A stretch of DNA of 64,000 bases. Source: Fusibacillus kribbianus (GTDB lineage: Bacteria > Bacillota > Clostridia > Lachnospirales > Lachnospiraceae). Position numbers and translations under genes: made by a program. Position 1 is the stretch's first letter. Every line of letters starts with the position of its first letter. The notes beneath the pieces were generated by a model. The model saw only the letters and a program-made list of their open reading frames with translations. It did no database searches and was not told where the DNA came from. Shown here piece after piece: positions 7,567 through 16,895 of this stretch. The stretch is from the NCBI RefSeq assembly GCF_030053595.1, contig NZ_JASGBQ010000013.1, positions 1 through 64,000 on the forward strand, read 5' to 3'.

Positions 7567-10500
7567 ATGGCAAAATACTGTGGATACTGCGGCGCAAAGA
7601 TGCCGGATAACGCAAAGGTCTGCGGAGCCTGCGGAAGAGCGTTCGCCCTTCCACGCAAAGAATCAGCCGGCGGAGCTGACGGCAAAGCCGCCCGTCCCGC
7701 GGAGGTTCAGGAAGCGCAGGGAGCTACTCAGCGGTGGAGCGCCGCGGGCGCTGCGCAGACGAAAGAGCGTCCTCGGGGAAAGGTACGTCATACCAGCAGA
7801 ATTGTAATCGCGGTGGGGCTTGTCATTTTGCTCGCGGTGGGTTTCTGCGTTTTCCCCAGGGAAAAGACTTTGCAGGAATCCTCCGGGCTGACGTCTTCTG
7901 CCGTTTTGCCGGCGCATTTCACGGACCGCCAGATTACGGACGAGCGATCCGCGCAAGACGCTGTCGGCGATGTGGCGGCGCTGCTGGGAATTGAGTCTCC
8001 GGCGGAAGAGCTGGAAGCCGCGGACCGGAGGGAGGTCCTGGGCGACACGTATTATAGATTCCGGCAAATGTATCACGGCGTTCCCGTATATGGCCGCAGC
8101 GTGGTGGTGTCGGCAAGCGCGGAGGGAACCGCGCAGATGCTTTCTTCCGGTTATGAGCCGCTGGAAGACATCTCCGTGGAGCCAAAGCTCTCAGAAGAAG
8201 CGGCGCTGGCAGCGGCCGCGGGACAGTATTCCGATCAGGCCAATCTGACCTCTGAGGGTCTTGTGATCTATCCCCGGAACGGGGAGAAGCCGGAACTGGC
8301 GTGGTTGATTGATTGCTGTGCTGGGGAAACACTGGAGCTTTGCTTTATTTCCGCAATGGATGGCCGGTGTCTGGGAACGGATTCCCTTGTGAGAACAGAC
8401 ACGGTCCTGGCATCCGGGAAGGATATTCATGGAACCCTTTTTGAAGGGGAGAATGGATTTTTCTGCCGGACAACTGACAAGGGAAAATATGAATTGGCGG
8501 ATGAGGAGCGGGGAATTACCGTTTACAATAACAATGGCAATACTCTCAAGGGCCTTGATGAAATGTACGGCATTCTTGACGGGGAAAAAGGGCATTTTTA
8601 CAAGTGGGAAGACGGAAAATGGATCGGCGATGACGGTACAGTGGTGACGATATCCGGAGAGGATAACGGTTCGTTTGTCATCCGGGACCAGAACGGGACA
8701 GTCATCAGCGAACACGGTTGCTGGGGATTCCATTTCCAGATCAAGTATCCCCTTGAGAATAATCCCATTCATACAGTGACAGAGGTTATCAGCAATACGC
8801 CGTATTTCAGAAACAAAGAGGCCGTCACAGTTATGACCCGTACGGCGGCAGCGTTTGACTTTTATCAGACAGTTCTCAAAAGAAATGGCTATGATGACGA
8901 GTGGGGACCTACTTGGGCCTTTTTCAATGACAACCGGGGAGGGGACAGTACAAACTCCTCTTCCAGACAGCTGCCGGGTATTCCCGGGGCAATCATTGTC
9001 TTGGGAAAAGACAGTACGCTCAGCGACGATATAATTGCGCACGAGTATACCCACAATGTACAGCTGTCCATCTGTAATCTGACCTATTACGGCGAATCCG
9101 GCGCTCTGATGGAGGCTTACGCGGATATTTTCGGAGAGCTGTTTGAAGAGTGGTACACCGGAAGCTGCGACTGGGTCCATAATTCCGACAGAAGCCTCAT
9201 GGACCCGGAGGGAAGCAAGGGGAAATACCCGGCGGAATACGAAGGGAAAAACTGGAAGGATCCGCTGGACAGAGTGAATGACCGGGGCGGTGTCCATTCA
9301 AACTGCACGGTCATCACCCACGCCGCCTGGCTGATGACGCAGCCTTCCGTCAATCCGAGCCGGTATGAGCCCCTTTCCACCAATGATCTTGCCCGGCTGT
9401 TCTATCGATCCATGTTCGGGATTGCGAACGCGGATATCACATTCAGCGAATTCCGGTCTGTCCTGACGTACACGGCGTATTCTATGTGCCAGAGCGGGCA
9501 GCTGACCGCAAAGCAGGTTGCCATGGTGGATTGGGCCATGGGGACAAAAGCCGGGATTCCCAGCTCTCTCCTGCGGGATGAGAAAGGCCGCAGGATGGTT
9601 TCCATCGACGGGAAGGCAAAGCTGTTTGTTTACCGGTGGGATGGGAGATTGTGCGACAACTATGATCTTCGCATTACCCGGCTCAATACGGACACGCTGC
9701 CGGATGCGTCCGCCGGGAATTTGCAACGTGGAGAGTCCCGCACCTACTCTGTCCGGGAGGCAGACGCTTTTCAAATTGATCTGGAACCGGGCATCTATGA
9801 GTTTACGCTGACGGATCCCACAGGCGCGGTGTCTCCGGAAACCGAGTACCTCCGGGTTGCGGAAAAGGACGGCCTGGCCGGATACCCGTTCTATCCGGGA
9901 TTCGGAGACGTGTCGGATCCTGTGGCCACAGTGGATGTGAAGCCGGGGGAATCCCATTTCTATCAGATTACCTATGAGACGCTGACGTGGGAAGAGGCGA
10001 AGAAGGCCTGTGAGGATGAGGGCGGGCATCTGGCTACCATTACGTCGGCGGAGGAGCAGGCGGCGATCGAAGCGCTGAATGTGCAGGATGCCAATCTCTG
10101 GATCGGAGCCAACCTGGATGACAGCGGCGCCTGGGCCTGGGTGACCGGAGAGCCGTGGTCCTATACCAACTGGAACGAGGGGGAGCCCAACAACTCCTCC
10201 AATGTGGCCCCCAATGAGACCTGTGCCGCCGTCTGGCCGAAGGGCTGGAATGACCTTGCAAACGATAACCTCTATGAACAGAGCGGATATATCTGTGAGT
10301 GGGACGGTGCACAAGAGCCTGCGGTCACCGACTCCAGCAGGCTGAAGTGCGGCGTTTATGTTTCGTCCCAGGATCCCGGAAACACCCTTACGGTCCATCA
10401 GGTGGATGGCAATACAGCTACATTTACTGTTTTTTGGCCCCGCATCGCCTCGATCGATCACGCGGAAGCCACCTTCCAGGGAACCACGGGAGATTTTTAC

Positions 10501-11193
10501 TACCTGGGTCCGTCAGGCGGCTATCATGCGGCCGGACAGCTTGTGGACAATTTGGACGGAACGCTGGTCCTTACGCTGACGGATTCGGACTTGCCTTATG
10601 TGTCCGTTGGAACTGCAGAGACGTATGTTCTGGATGAAACGCAAGCGGTGGAAGAATGGGAGCCTGCCGCTTCCTCCGGCGGGATCCTGACAGATGAGCA
10701 GCTGGAAAACCTGAAAATCAGTCTGGGCGTTCCGGAAGATATGCGCGTGCAGTATCTTCAGTCCGATTTGTCCTACTGGCCATCCGGACGATGTTGGGAA
10801 GTGTATGTACAACTCCTGCATGAAGGAAACGCAATTGCTATGGCAAGCGTCAATCCGGGCAGCGGAGAAGCGACGAGAAATATTATCGCCTATTCTGGCG
10901 CAGAGTATCCCGCCAGCCTTTCCGAACCCCACTCCCCGGATTCTCTGATCGGCGATTGGAAGCTGGATGAAAATGAGCACTCCCGGGTTCAATTCATTGA
11001 TTTCAAGCAAAACAGAGAGGTAACGGTTTGGTACAGTTCCGGAGAAACGGAAACCGCACCCTACCGGATCGAAAGCGTCGGTATTGTTGTGACTGGGCAG
11101 AATACGGTTCATTATTACTATATAGATGGAACTGATTTGTATCTGTCCGAGAATCTGGACAGGCCCGCTTTACTCTACCATCTGAGAGAATGA
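7567..11193 (+). CDS. Membrane-tethered M4 (thermolysin-type) metallopeptidase with zinc ribbon and C-type lectin domain
   Basis: A 1208-aa protein. The ATG at 7567 follows AAAGGTGGGG; an in-frame TTG at 7549 is less likely. Order of parts: a cytosolic double-CxxC zinc ribbon (residues 4-26), one membrane helix near 80-97, FTP/PepSY-like propeptide regions (about 125-265), and a peptidase core. The core shows HEYTH near residue 491, EAYAD with the third zinc ligand about 25 residues on, and GGVHSN as the thermolysin active-site histidine. A C-type lectin domain follows at about 797-913 (WEEAKKACEDEGGHLATI to SGYICEWD), then two small beta domains. All catalytic residues are intact. There is no secretion signal other than the tether, so the peptidase should face outward. 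Targets are unknown. Confidence 0.8.
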   Translation: MAKYCGYCGAKMPDNAKVCGACGRAFALPRKESAGGADGKAARPAEVQEAQGATQRWSAAGAAQTKERPRGKVRHTSRIVIAVGLVILLAVGFCVFPREKTLQESSGLTSSAVLPAHFTDRQITDERSAQDAVGDVAALLGIESPAEELEAADRREVLGDTYYRFRQMYHGVPVYGRSVVVSASAEGTAQMLSSGYEPLEDISVEPKLSEEAALAAAAGQYSDQANLTSEGLVIYPRNGEKPELAWLIDCCAGETLELCFISAMDGRCLGTDSLVRTDTVLASGKDIHGTLFEGENGFFCRTTDKGKYELADEERGITVYNNNGNTLKGLDEMYGILDGEKGHFYKWEDGKWIGDDGTVVTISGEDNGSFVIRDQNGTVISEHGCWGFHFQIKYPLENNPIHTVTEVISNTPYFRNKEAVTVMTRTAAAFDFYQTVLKRNGYDDEWGPTWAFFNDNRGGDSTNSSSRQLPGIPGAIIVLGKDSTLSDDIIAHEYTHNVQLSICNLTYYGESGALMEAYADIFGELFEEWYTGSCDWVHNSDRSLMDPEGSKGKYPAEYEGKNWKDPLDRVNDRGGVHSNCTVITHAAWLMTQPSVNPSRYEPLSTNDLARLFYRSMFGIANADITFSEFRSVLTYTAYSMCQSGQLTAKQVAMVDWAMGTKAGIPSSLLRDEKGRRMVSIDGKAKLFVYRWDGRLCDNYDLRITRLNTDTLPDASAGNLQRGESRTYSVREADAFQIDLEPGIYEFTLTDPTGAVSPETEYLRVAEKDGLAGYPFYPGFGDVSDPVATVDVKPGESHFYQITYETLTWEEAKKACEDEGGHLATITSAEEQAAIEALNVQDANLWIGANLDDSGAWAWVTGEPWSYTNWNEGEPNNSSNVAPNETCAAVWPKGWNDLANDNLYEQSGYICEWDGAQEPAVTDSSRLKCGVYVSSQDPGNTLTVHQVDGNTATFTVFWPRIASIDHAEATFQGTTGDFYYLGPSGGYHAAGQLVDNLDGTLVLTLTDSDLPYVSVGTAETYVLDETQAVEEWEPAASSGGILTDEQLENLKISLGVPEDMRVQYLQSDLSYWPSGRCWEVYVQLLHEGNAIAMASVNPGSGEATRNIIAYSGAEYPASLSEPHSPDSLIGDWKLDENEHSRVQFIDFKQNREVTVWYSSGETETAPYRIESVGIVVTGQNTVHYYYIDGTDLYLSENLDRPALLYHLRE

Positions 11194-11352
11194 CGGCAAG
11201 ACCATAAGGCTGTTTTGCGTCACTTCGCTCCGAACAAGGGAGTGCCTCCCTTGCGCTGCTTACGCAGCTATTCCAGCGCGCTTTGCGGCGGATACAATTT
11301 TCTGACGCAGACAGTCCCCGCCGAAAAGTCTGAAAATTCCATACTATCAGCC

Positions 11353-11386
11353 AGACCGTCTACTGAAAAAGTAGGCGGTCTTTATT
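11353..11386 (+). terminator. Terminator after the peptidase region
   Basis: AGACCGTCTACT pairs with AGTAGGCGGTCT around GAAAA and is followed by TTTATT. The 160 bases between the peptidase stop and this hairpin hold further short GC-rich inverted repeats but no gene. Confidence 0.75.
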
Positions 11387-11419
11387 CATCCCATCCTATC
11401 AAAAAGGCGGTCATGTATT

Positions 11420-12015
11420 ATGCCGAAACAGAAAACCATCCCGGAACTGAAAGCCGAGATCGCTACCAATGAGCGTCAGCTTGTCCAGCTCCAACACAAA
11501 CAGCAGCAGTTTGAAAATCGTATCACCTATTATGAAAAAGGCGACCGACGGAAGCGGGCGCACCATCTTATCACCCGTGGGGCCGCTGTGGAGCGTGTAG
11601 TCCTGAAACACATTCAGGCTGTGACAGGCTACATTCTGCGTCATGAGGCACATTTCCGTACTGTGATGGAAGAACAGCTCCGGCCGGAAAGCGGTGAGCA
11701 AATCCGTATCCGCAGAAAACGGCTGGAACGGAATGAAAACCGCATCGCTGAGCTGAACGGCTGTTCATCAGAATTTACGAGGACAACGCCAGCGGGCGGC
11801 TGAGTGATGACCGCTTCGATATGCTGAGCCTGACCTATGAAACGGAGCAGAAGCAGTTGGAGGCTGAGTGCATCACCTTGCAGCAGAAAATTGAAGTACA
11901 GGAACGACAGAATGAAAACATTGAGAAGTTCATTCAGACGGCGCACAAGTATGTGGGTATCGACGGGCTGGGCTTCATCCCGCTGAATGAGCTGATGAAA
12001 GAGGAAACGGCGTGA
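11420..12015 (+). pseudogene. Chimeric relic: DUF3847-like start joined to a serine recombinase C-terminus, frameshifted
   Basis: The first frame (11420-11803) starts like DUF3847 proteins of mobile elements (KQKTIPELKAEIATNERQL, then a basic RRKRAHHLITRGAAVE). From about residue 55 it reads like the coiled-coil tail of a Tn4451/TndX-type large serine recombinase (HIQAVTGYILRHEAHFR). Near 11755 the frame shifts, and the tail continues as FIRIYEDNASGRLSDDRFDM to a stop at 12013-12015. The catalytic and DNA-binding domains are absent. It is best read as the scar left by recombination between genes of an integrative element. Confidence 0.6.
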
Positions 12016-12179
12016 CCGGAGTCACGCCGCACTACTTGAAAACTCAAGGTTTTCACCATTTTTTGATTTTACTGTTTTACGACCACCCGGCAAAAGGGCG
12101 GTGGGCTGCGGATATCCATCGCCCGTTCTGTTTAGCTTCTGAAATTTTGTAAAGTGTCTGCTCTTAAAGGTTGTATTCA

Positions 12180-12707
12180 TCAAAGCCTGGTGATGAAGGA
12201 CATAAGAAAATCGATCATCTCCTCCGGCGTTTCCTTCATGCCGGTGTCCACCCATTTCTTTGTGACGCTGTTGATCAGGCCCATTTTTCCAACAGAAAGA
12301 TACTTGTCCTGTATCGTATCCTCAGGGAACAGGGATACGCTTTGCTGGATCCTGTCCTCAGTTCTGGTAAATATTACAGATATATTTTCAAAACGGATTT
12401 TTTTCATCTGCTTTTGCCGCCGCGCGATCCGGTAGAAATGATTGAACAGAAACTCCCGCCACTTTCTCTCGTCACTGCGGAGGAGGATCGGCGAGATATC
12501 TTCGAGCAGCTCTTCGGACATCTCATCGGAGATAGCATCAATTACATCATTGATCGAATTGAAATTCCGGTAAAAGGACGCCCTCGCCACTCCGGCGCGG
12601 GTGACGATATCCGTTACCGTGATGTCCATATAACGCTTCTCTGCCATAAGCTCCATGACCGCATCCTTGATCTCTCGCTTCACGGAATAGCCCTCATTTT
12701 TTTTCAT
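12180..12707 (-). CDS. TetR/AcrR family transcriptional regulator
   Basis: A 175-aa protein. The N-terminal helix-turn-helix is clear (ITVTDIVTRAGVARASFYRNF, residues 29-49), followed by a helical ligand-binding domain of usual size. It is transcribed divergently from the MATE pump gene with a 160-base gap that contains GATACA-type half sites. This is the standard arrangement for a local drug-responsive repressor, so repression of the MATE gene and of itself is a sound inference. The pump gene is now interrupted, leaving the regulator possibly without a target. Confidence 0.85.
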   Translation of the reverse strand: MKKNEGYSVKREIKDAVMELMAEKRYMDITVTDIVTRAGVARASFYRNFNSINDVIDAISDEMSEELLEDISPILLRSDERKWREFLFNHFYRIARRQKQMKKIRFENISVIFTRTEDRIQQSVSLFPEDTIQDKYLSVGKMGLINSVTKKWVDTGMKETPEEMIDFLMSFITRL

Positions 12708-12787
12708 GATACAAAATGCCCTCCTTTTGTCTCATTTTTCGGAATCATATTGATATTTCAGCAGAGCTGATGTACAATGCCCCCTAT

Positions 12788-12828
12788 GTGATACATTGTG
12801 TCTCGTTTATGGACAGCATTGTATCGCA
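12788..12828 (+). promoter_or_regulatory. Candidate TetR operator
   Basis: GATACATTG (12790-12798) and CATTGTATC (12817-12825) form an imperfect inverted repeat (7 of 9 pairs) in the divergent TetR-MATE gap. A related GATACAAAATG lies at the regulator start. The centre-to-centre spacing is longer than usual, so this may be two operators. Confidence 0.35.
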
Positions 12829-12868
12829 CCTGTTTCGCAATGTCAAGGTAAAAGGAAAGGTGATTTCA

Positions 12869-14227
12869 ATGGAAAATAAAAATCTGGAAGTATTCAGCAA
12901 CGCGCCTGTACCGAAGGCGGTGCTGAAAAATGTGCTGCCCGCCATGGCCGCCATGGTGATGGTGCTGATCTACAACCTGGCAGATACCTTCTTTATCGGT
13001 CAGACTCATAACGATATTCTGATTGCCGCCGTGTCTCTGGCTATGCCGGTGTTCCTTCTCTTTATGGCGATAGGAACGATCTTCGGTGTGGGTGGCGTCT
13101 CGGTAATCTCCCGGGCATTGGGAGAGGGACGCTCAGACTATGCAAAGAAGGTCTGTTCCTTCTGTATGTGGGGCTGCGTCATCACCGGAGCCGTACTCTC
13201 TGTCCTTTTTTTGGCATTTATGGATCAGATCCTTGCTATAGTAGGCGCAGACGCCGCCACGTCGGGTCCTGCGAGAACATATCTCACCATCGTCAGCCTG
13301 GGAGGTATCTTTGTCGTAGTCTCCAACTGCTACTCCAACGTGATTCGCGCCGAAGGGCAGGCGGGCAAGGCTATGATGGGACAGCTTCTGGGAAATCTCG
13401 TGAATGTGATTCTCGATCCCATCATGATTCTGCTCTTTGACTGGGGCATCGCAGGTGCTGCCATCGCCACGGTGATCGGCAACGTGTTTGGTGCGGTTTA
13501 CTATATTATTTACTTCCTGCGGGGAAAATCTGTCCTCAGTATCCATCCCAGGGACTTTACCGTGCGGAATAAGGTCTGCACCGGAGTGCTGGCCATTGGC
13601 ATTCCCGCTTCCCTGGGGTCTCTGCTCATGAGCGTCTCCCAGATCATCCTGAACAGCTAGATGGCCCGTTACGGGAATATGGCTGTTGCGGGCATGGGAG
13701 TGGCGGCGAAGGTGACCATGATCACCGGCATGATCTGCGTAGGCATAGGGCAGGGAGTCCAGCCGCTGATCGGGTTTTGTGTAGGGGCAAAGAAGTGGGA
13801 ACGGTTCAAAAAGATCATGAATTTCTCCATTGTGTTCGCACTGCTGCTCAGCGTTGCGATGACAGGAATCTGTTACCTGTTTACAGAGCAGATCGTACAC
13901 GCTTTCCTGACGGACCAGACCGCGTTTGATTTCGAAATGCAGTTCTCCCGCATTCTGCTGAGCACCAGCTTCCTGTTCGGCCTTTTCTATGTGCTTTGCA
14001 ACGCGCTTCAGGCCATGGGCGCTGCCACTGCGGCACTGGTCGTGAATTTAAGCCGACAGGGAATCATATACATTCCCGCGGTGTTCATCATGCAGACTCT
14101 GCTTGGCATTACGGGGCTTGTCTGGGCACAGCCTGTGGCGGATGTGCTTTCCCTGTTACTGGTTGCGCTGCTGTATATTTTCTCCATGCGGAAAATGAAA
14201 TCCAAAATGAAGCCGGCAACGGATTAA
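12869..14227 (+). pseudogene. MATE family efflux pump gene with an in-frame TAG
   Basis: The ATG at 12869 has AAAGGAAAGGTG upstream. Read through, the product would be 452 aa with twelve helices and MATE features (LAMPVFLLFMAIGTIFGVGG, later GIGQGVQPLIGF). A TAG at 13658-13660 follows ILNS, and the next codon, in the same frame, is ATG MARYGNMAVAGMG. The alignment is continuous across it, so one substitution (for example CAG to TAG) explains the break. The cut lies between helices 7 and 8, not at the two-lobe boundary. Loss of function is likely; reinitiation at the abutting ATG cannot be excluded. Confidence 0.75.
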
Positions 14228-14262
14228 TTTTAGCGATTTAAATTGAAAGGGAGGTTCTTTAC

Positions 14263-14373
14263 ATGAACAGCAATTTAGTCATCACCATAGGACGAACCTT
14301 CGGCAGCGTCAAGCGGCGGCAGAATATCTGTATTTCCAATGACCTTGTAGGCTTTATCCCCGCGAAAATTTGA
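14263..14373 (+). pseudogene. Truncated start of a cytidylate-kinase-like gene
   Basis: After GGGAGG, an ATG at 14263 encodes MNSNLVITIGRTFGS, close to the N-terminal nucleotide-binding start of the cytidylate kinase-like family (ITIGRxFGSGG). The glycine pair is lost, the sequence then degenerates and it stops after 36 codons. The remaining ~170 codons of the family are missing. Confidence 0.45.
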
Positions 14374-14422
14374 TATTACTTTGTTACGACCCCGCCCAGC
14401 TGCCGGGAATTGATTGCGCAGA

Positions 14423-15256
14423 TCAGTGCCGATTTTTCCAATGGTCATCGAGGAGCTTGTTCAGTTCAGCTCCCAAGAGGACGATATTCATGCAGATATA
14501 GAGCCACAGCATCAACAGGATCAGGGCGGTCAGGCTGCCGTAAATATAGGAAAAATTGGCTATGTGGTCTACATAGAGGGAGTAGACATAGGAAAAAATC
14601 AGCCATCCAAGAGCGGTAAAGGCGGCCCCCGGAATCTGTTTCAGGAAAGACAGCTTTTTGTTGGGCAGGATGGTGTAGATCAGTACAAAGAACAGAAGGA
14701 AAAGGGCAATGGAAAGCCCGGTGCGGAACAGGATGATGATACCGGAAAAATAAGCCAGATGAGGAAACCAGGATTCCAAAAGCATCTGGATCCGGTTTCC
14801 GAACAGAAGCACGCCGATCGTGAATATCAGGATGAAAACAAAGCCGATCGTATAAACAATGGACAAAAGCCGCTGGATCACAACATTTCTTGTCTCCTTT
14901 GCTTCAACAATATTGTTTAATCCCTGCTGGAGAGAGTAGATGCCTTTGGAGGCGGACCACAGTGTGGTGACGGCGGACACGGAAATGATCGTTGTGGCCG
15001 AGTTGGTGTAAACGTCGTTGAGAATGCTGGCAATCAGATCCTGCACTTCCGGAGAATTGGGAAGTACTGACAGAATCATTTTCATTACCGTCTCCTGGGA
15101 ATAGGGGATAAAAAACTGAATCAGAGGAACGATCAGCATGACAATAGGAATGGCGGAAATCGTAACAAAAAAAGAAACCTGTGCCGCATACACAGAAATC
15201 TTGTCGTCAAAAATAAGCTGGAAAAATTTTTCCAGAAACCGCTTCAGCTTCTTCAT
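14423..15256 (-). CDS. YihY/virulence factor BrkB family membrane protein
   Basis: A 277-aa protein with six predicted helices. Family marks are the N-terminal amphipathic start, AAQVSFFVTISAIPIVMLIVPL, LWSASKGIYSLQQGLNNI (the conserved WSAxxGxxxLxxxLN element), and the closing YGSLTALILLMLWLYICMNIVLLGAELN. The GAE(L)N end is typical. The family is widespread and its function is unresolved; the old name ribonuclease BN is not correct for it. It is convergent with the truncated kinase fragment and divergent from the pheST leader. Confidence 0.85.
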   Translation of the reverse strand: MKKLKRFLEKFFQLIFDDKISVYAAQVSFFVTISAIPIVMLIVPLIQFFIPYSQETVMKMILSVLPNSPEVQDLIASILNDVYTNSATTIISVSAVTTLWSASKGIYSLQQGLNNIVEAKETRNVVIQRLLSIVYTIGFVFILIFTIGVLLFGNRIQMLLESWFPHLAYFSGIIILFRTGLSIALFLLFFVLIYTILPNKKLSFLKQIPGAAFTALGWLIFSYVYSLYVDHIANFSYIYGSLTALILLMLWLYICMNIVLLGAELNKLLDDHWKNRH

Positions 15257-15364
15257 AGGACACCTCTGTCATAACATAAATTAGAGCACTTTGTTTTCAG
15301 TGAAGTATATCATGTTGCGTTTCGAATTTCAAGGGAGACAGGAAAACCAAAGGTTAAAAAATCC

Positions 15365-15392
15365 TTGACAACAATAGGTTTTATGTTAAAAT
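15365..15392 (+). promoter_or_regulatory. Promoter of the pheST T-box transcript
   Basis: TTGACA (15365-15370), a 16-base spacer and TAAAAT (15387-15392), about 35 bases before the start of the T-box structure. Confidence 0.7.
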
Positions 15393-15424
15393 ATGTCATA
15401 GGTTTTCTATTATTATCATATGCA

Positions 15425-15676
15425 AAAGGCGTTGAAGGTGTTAGTAGATGCACTGTTTTCTATCAGAGAGAGGAGGCCACCGGCTGAAAGCCCCCTTAAG
15501 TTCAGGCAGGCATTGAGGTTCCCACCGGAGCTGCATATCCGAACTGAATTGATGCAAAGTAGGAGATGACGGAGCCGTCCGTTAAACGGCAGTTGAGCGT
15601 CTGCGTAATGCGCAGAAATCAGGGTGGTACCGCGAGCAATTCGTCCCTTTGCCAGTGATGGCAAAGGGATTTTTTT
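15425..15676 (+). promoter_or_regulatory. T-box leader of pheST
   Basis: Canonical T-box sequence AGGGTGGTACCGCG at 15621-15634 is followed by a terminator (15644-15676). The upstream 190 bases carry the stem I features AGTA and AGAGAG. The leader senses uncharged tRNA and antiterminates, raising phenylalanyl-tRNA synthetase when tRNA-Phe is uncharged. The specifier codon is expected to be TTC; TTC triplets occur at 15501-15503 and 15519-15521, and I cannot choose between them without folding. Confidence 0.92.
15644..15676 (+). terminator. T-box expression-platform terminator
   Basis: CCCTTTGCCA pairs with TGGCAAAGGG around GTGA, followed by a seven-T run. It lies 10 bases after the T-box sequence, which would form the competing antiterminator. 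Confidence 0.92.
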
Positions 15677-15853
15677 ACGCGAAAGCTACAAGCCATGCAC
15701 CGCTTGCCCGACGAGAGGGGGCTGCTTGCAGCCCGCTGAGCAGTCGGGCAGAGCGGTATAGGGCGCCAGCCCGCGAGCGAGAGTGCCGAAAGGCACAGGA
15801 GCGACGCATGGCGCAGGAGCGGATGGAAAAAAAGAGACTAAAAGGAGATTATT
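15677..15853 (+). other. GC-rich inverted-repeat leader before pheS
   Basis: A 177-base stretch between the T-box terminator and pheS. CCGCTTGCCCGAC and GTCGGGCAGAGCGG form a long imperfect stem enclosing a second hairpin (GGGGGCTGC/GCAGCCC). No gene is seen. The base composition differs from the flanks, and it may be a repeat-type insertion. Confidence 0.4.
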
Positions 15854-16873
15854 ATGAAGGAAAAGCTGGAACAGATCAGACAGGCGGCCCTTGAGCGGAT
15901 CGCCGCTGCTGATGCATTGGAAAGCCTTAATGAAATCCGTGTGGCTTACCTGGGCAAAAAGGGTGAGTTAACCAGTGTTCTTAAGGGAATGAAGAATGTG
16001 AGCGCCGAGGATCGTCCAAAGGTGGGACAGATGGTCAATGAGACCCGCGCGGTGATTGAGGAAAAGCTGGAAGAGACGAAGGCAAGGCTGGCAAAGAAAG
16101 CCAGAGAAGAAAAACTGAAGCGCGAGGTCATTGACGTGACGCTTCCTGCCAGAAAAAATCATGTGGGACACAAGCATCCCAACATGATCGCTCTGGAAGA
16201 AGTAGAGCGTATTTTTGTGGGCATGGGCTATGAGGTCGTGGAAGGCCCCGAGGTGGAATACGATTATTACAATTTCGAAGCTCTGAACATTCCCAAGGGA
16301 CATCCGGCCAGAGATGAGCAGGACACCTTCTACATCAATGACAGCATTCTGCTCCGCAGCCAGACTTCCCCGGTACAGGTGCGTACCATGGAGAAGGGGA
16401 AGCTGCCGATCCGCATGATCGCACCGGGACGCGTATTCCGTTCCGACGAGGTGGACGCCACCCATTCTCCTTCCTTCCATCAGATCGAAGGCCTTGTAAT
16501 CGATAAGAACATCACGTTTGCAGACCTGAAGGGAACGCTGCAGGAGTTCGCAAGAGAGCTGTTCGGTGAGGACACCAAGGTGAAGTTCCGCCCTCATCAT
16601 TTCCCGTTCACGGAGCCCAGTGCTGAGGTGGACGTGAGCTGCTTCAAGTGTCATGGCAAGGGCTGCCGTTTCTGCAAGGGCAGCGGCTGGATCGAGATCC
16701 TTGGCTGTGGTATGGTGCATCCCAATGTACTTCGTATGTGCAACATTGATCCGGAGGCGTATTCCGGTTTTGCATTTGGTGTGGGACTGGAACGTATCGC
16801 CCTTCTCAAGTATGAGATCGATGACATGCGTCTTCTGTATGAAAACGACATCCGTTTCCTGAAGCAGTTCTAA
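15854..16873 (+). CDS. pheS: Phenylalanine--tRNA ligase alpha subunit
   Basis: A 339-aa catalytic subunit of the alpha2-beta2 PheRS, which charges tRNA-Phe in the cytosol. The N-terminal coiled coil (about 1-80) binds the tRNA. Class II motifs follow: motif 2 region [21 protein letters not shown], an insertion with [17 protein letters not shown] that looks like a four-cysteine knuckle, and the motif 3 arginine in [21 protein letters not shown] lies 9 bases before the ATG. It is co-transcribed with pheT under the T-box. Confidence 0.97.
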   Translation: MKEKLEQIRQAALERIAAADALESLNEIRVAYLGKKGELTSVLKGMKNVSAEDRPKVGQMVNETRAVIEEKLEETKARLAKKAREEKLKREVIDVTLPARKNHVGHKHPNMIALEEVERIFVGMGYEVVEGPEVEYDYYNFEALNIPKGHPARDEQDTFYINDSILLRSQTSPVQVRTMEKGKLPIRMIAPGRVFRSDEVDATHSPSFHQIEGLVIDKNITFADLKGTLQEFARELFGEDTKVKFRPHHFPFTEPSAEVDVSCFKCHGKGCRFCKGSGWIEILGCGMVHPNVLRMCNIDPEAYSGFAFGVGLERIALLKYEIDDMRLLYENDIRFLKQF

Positions 16874-16895
16874 GAAAGAGAGGAAGGAAAACATT

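Noticed and set aside
8191-10461. Two long minus-strand frames opposite the M4 peptidase gene
   Set aside because: The plus strand carries intact catalytic motifs and domains; the antisense products are Arg/Pro-rich without recognisable domains.
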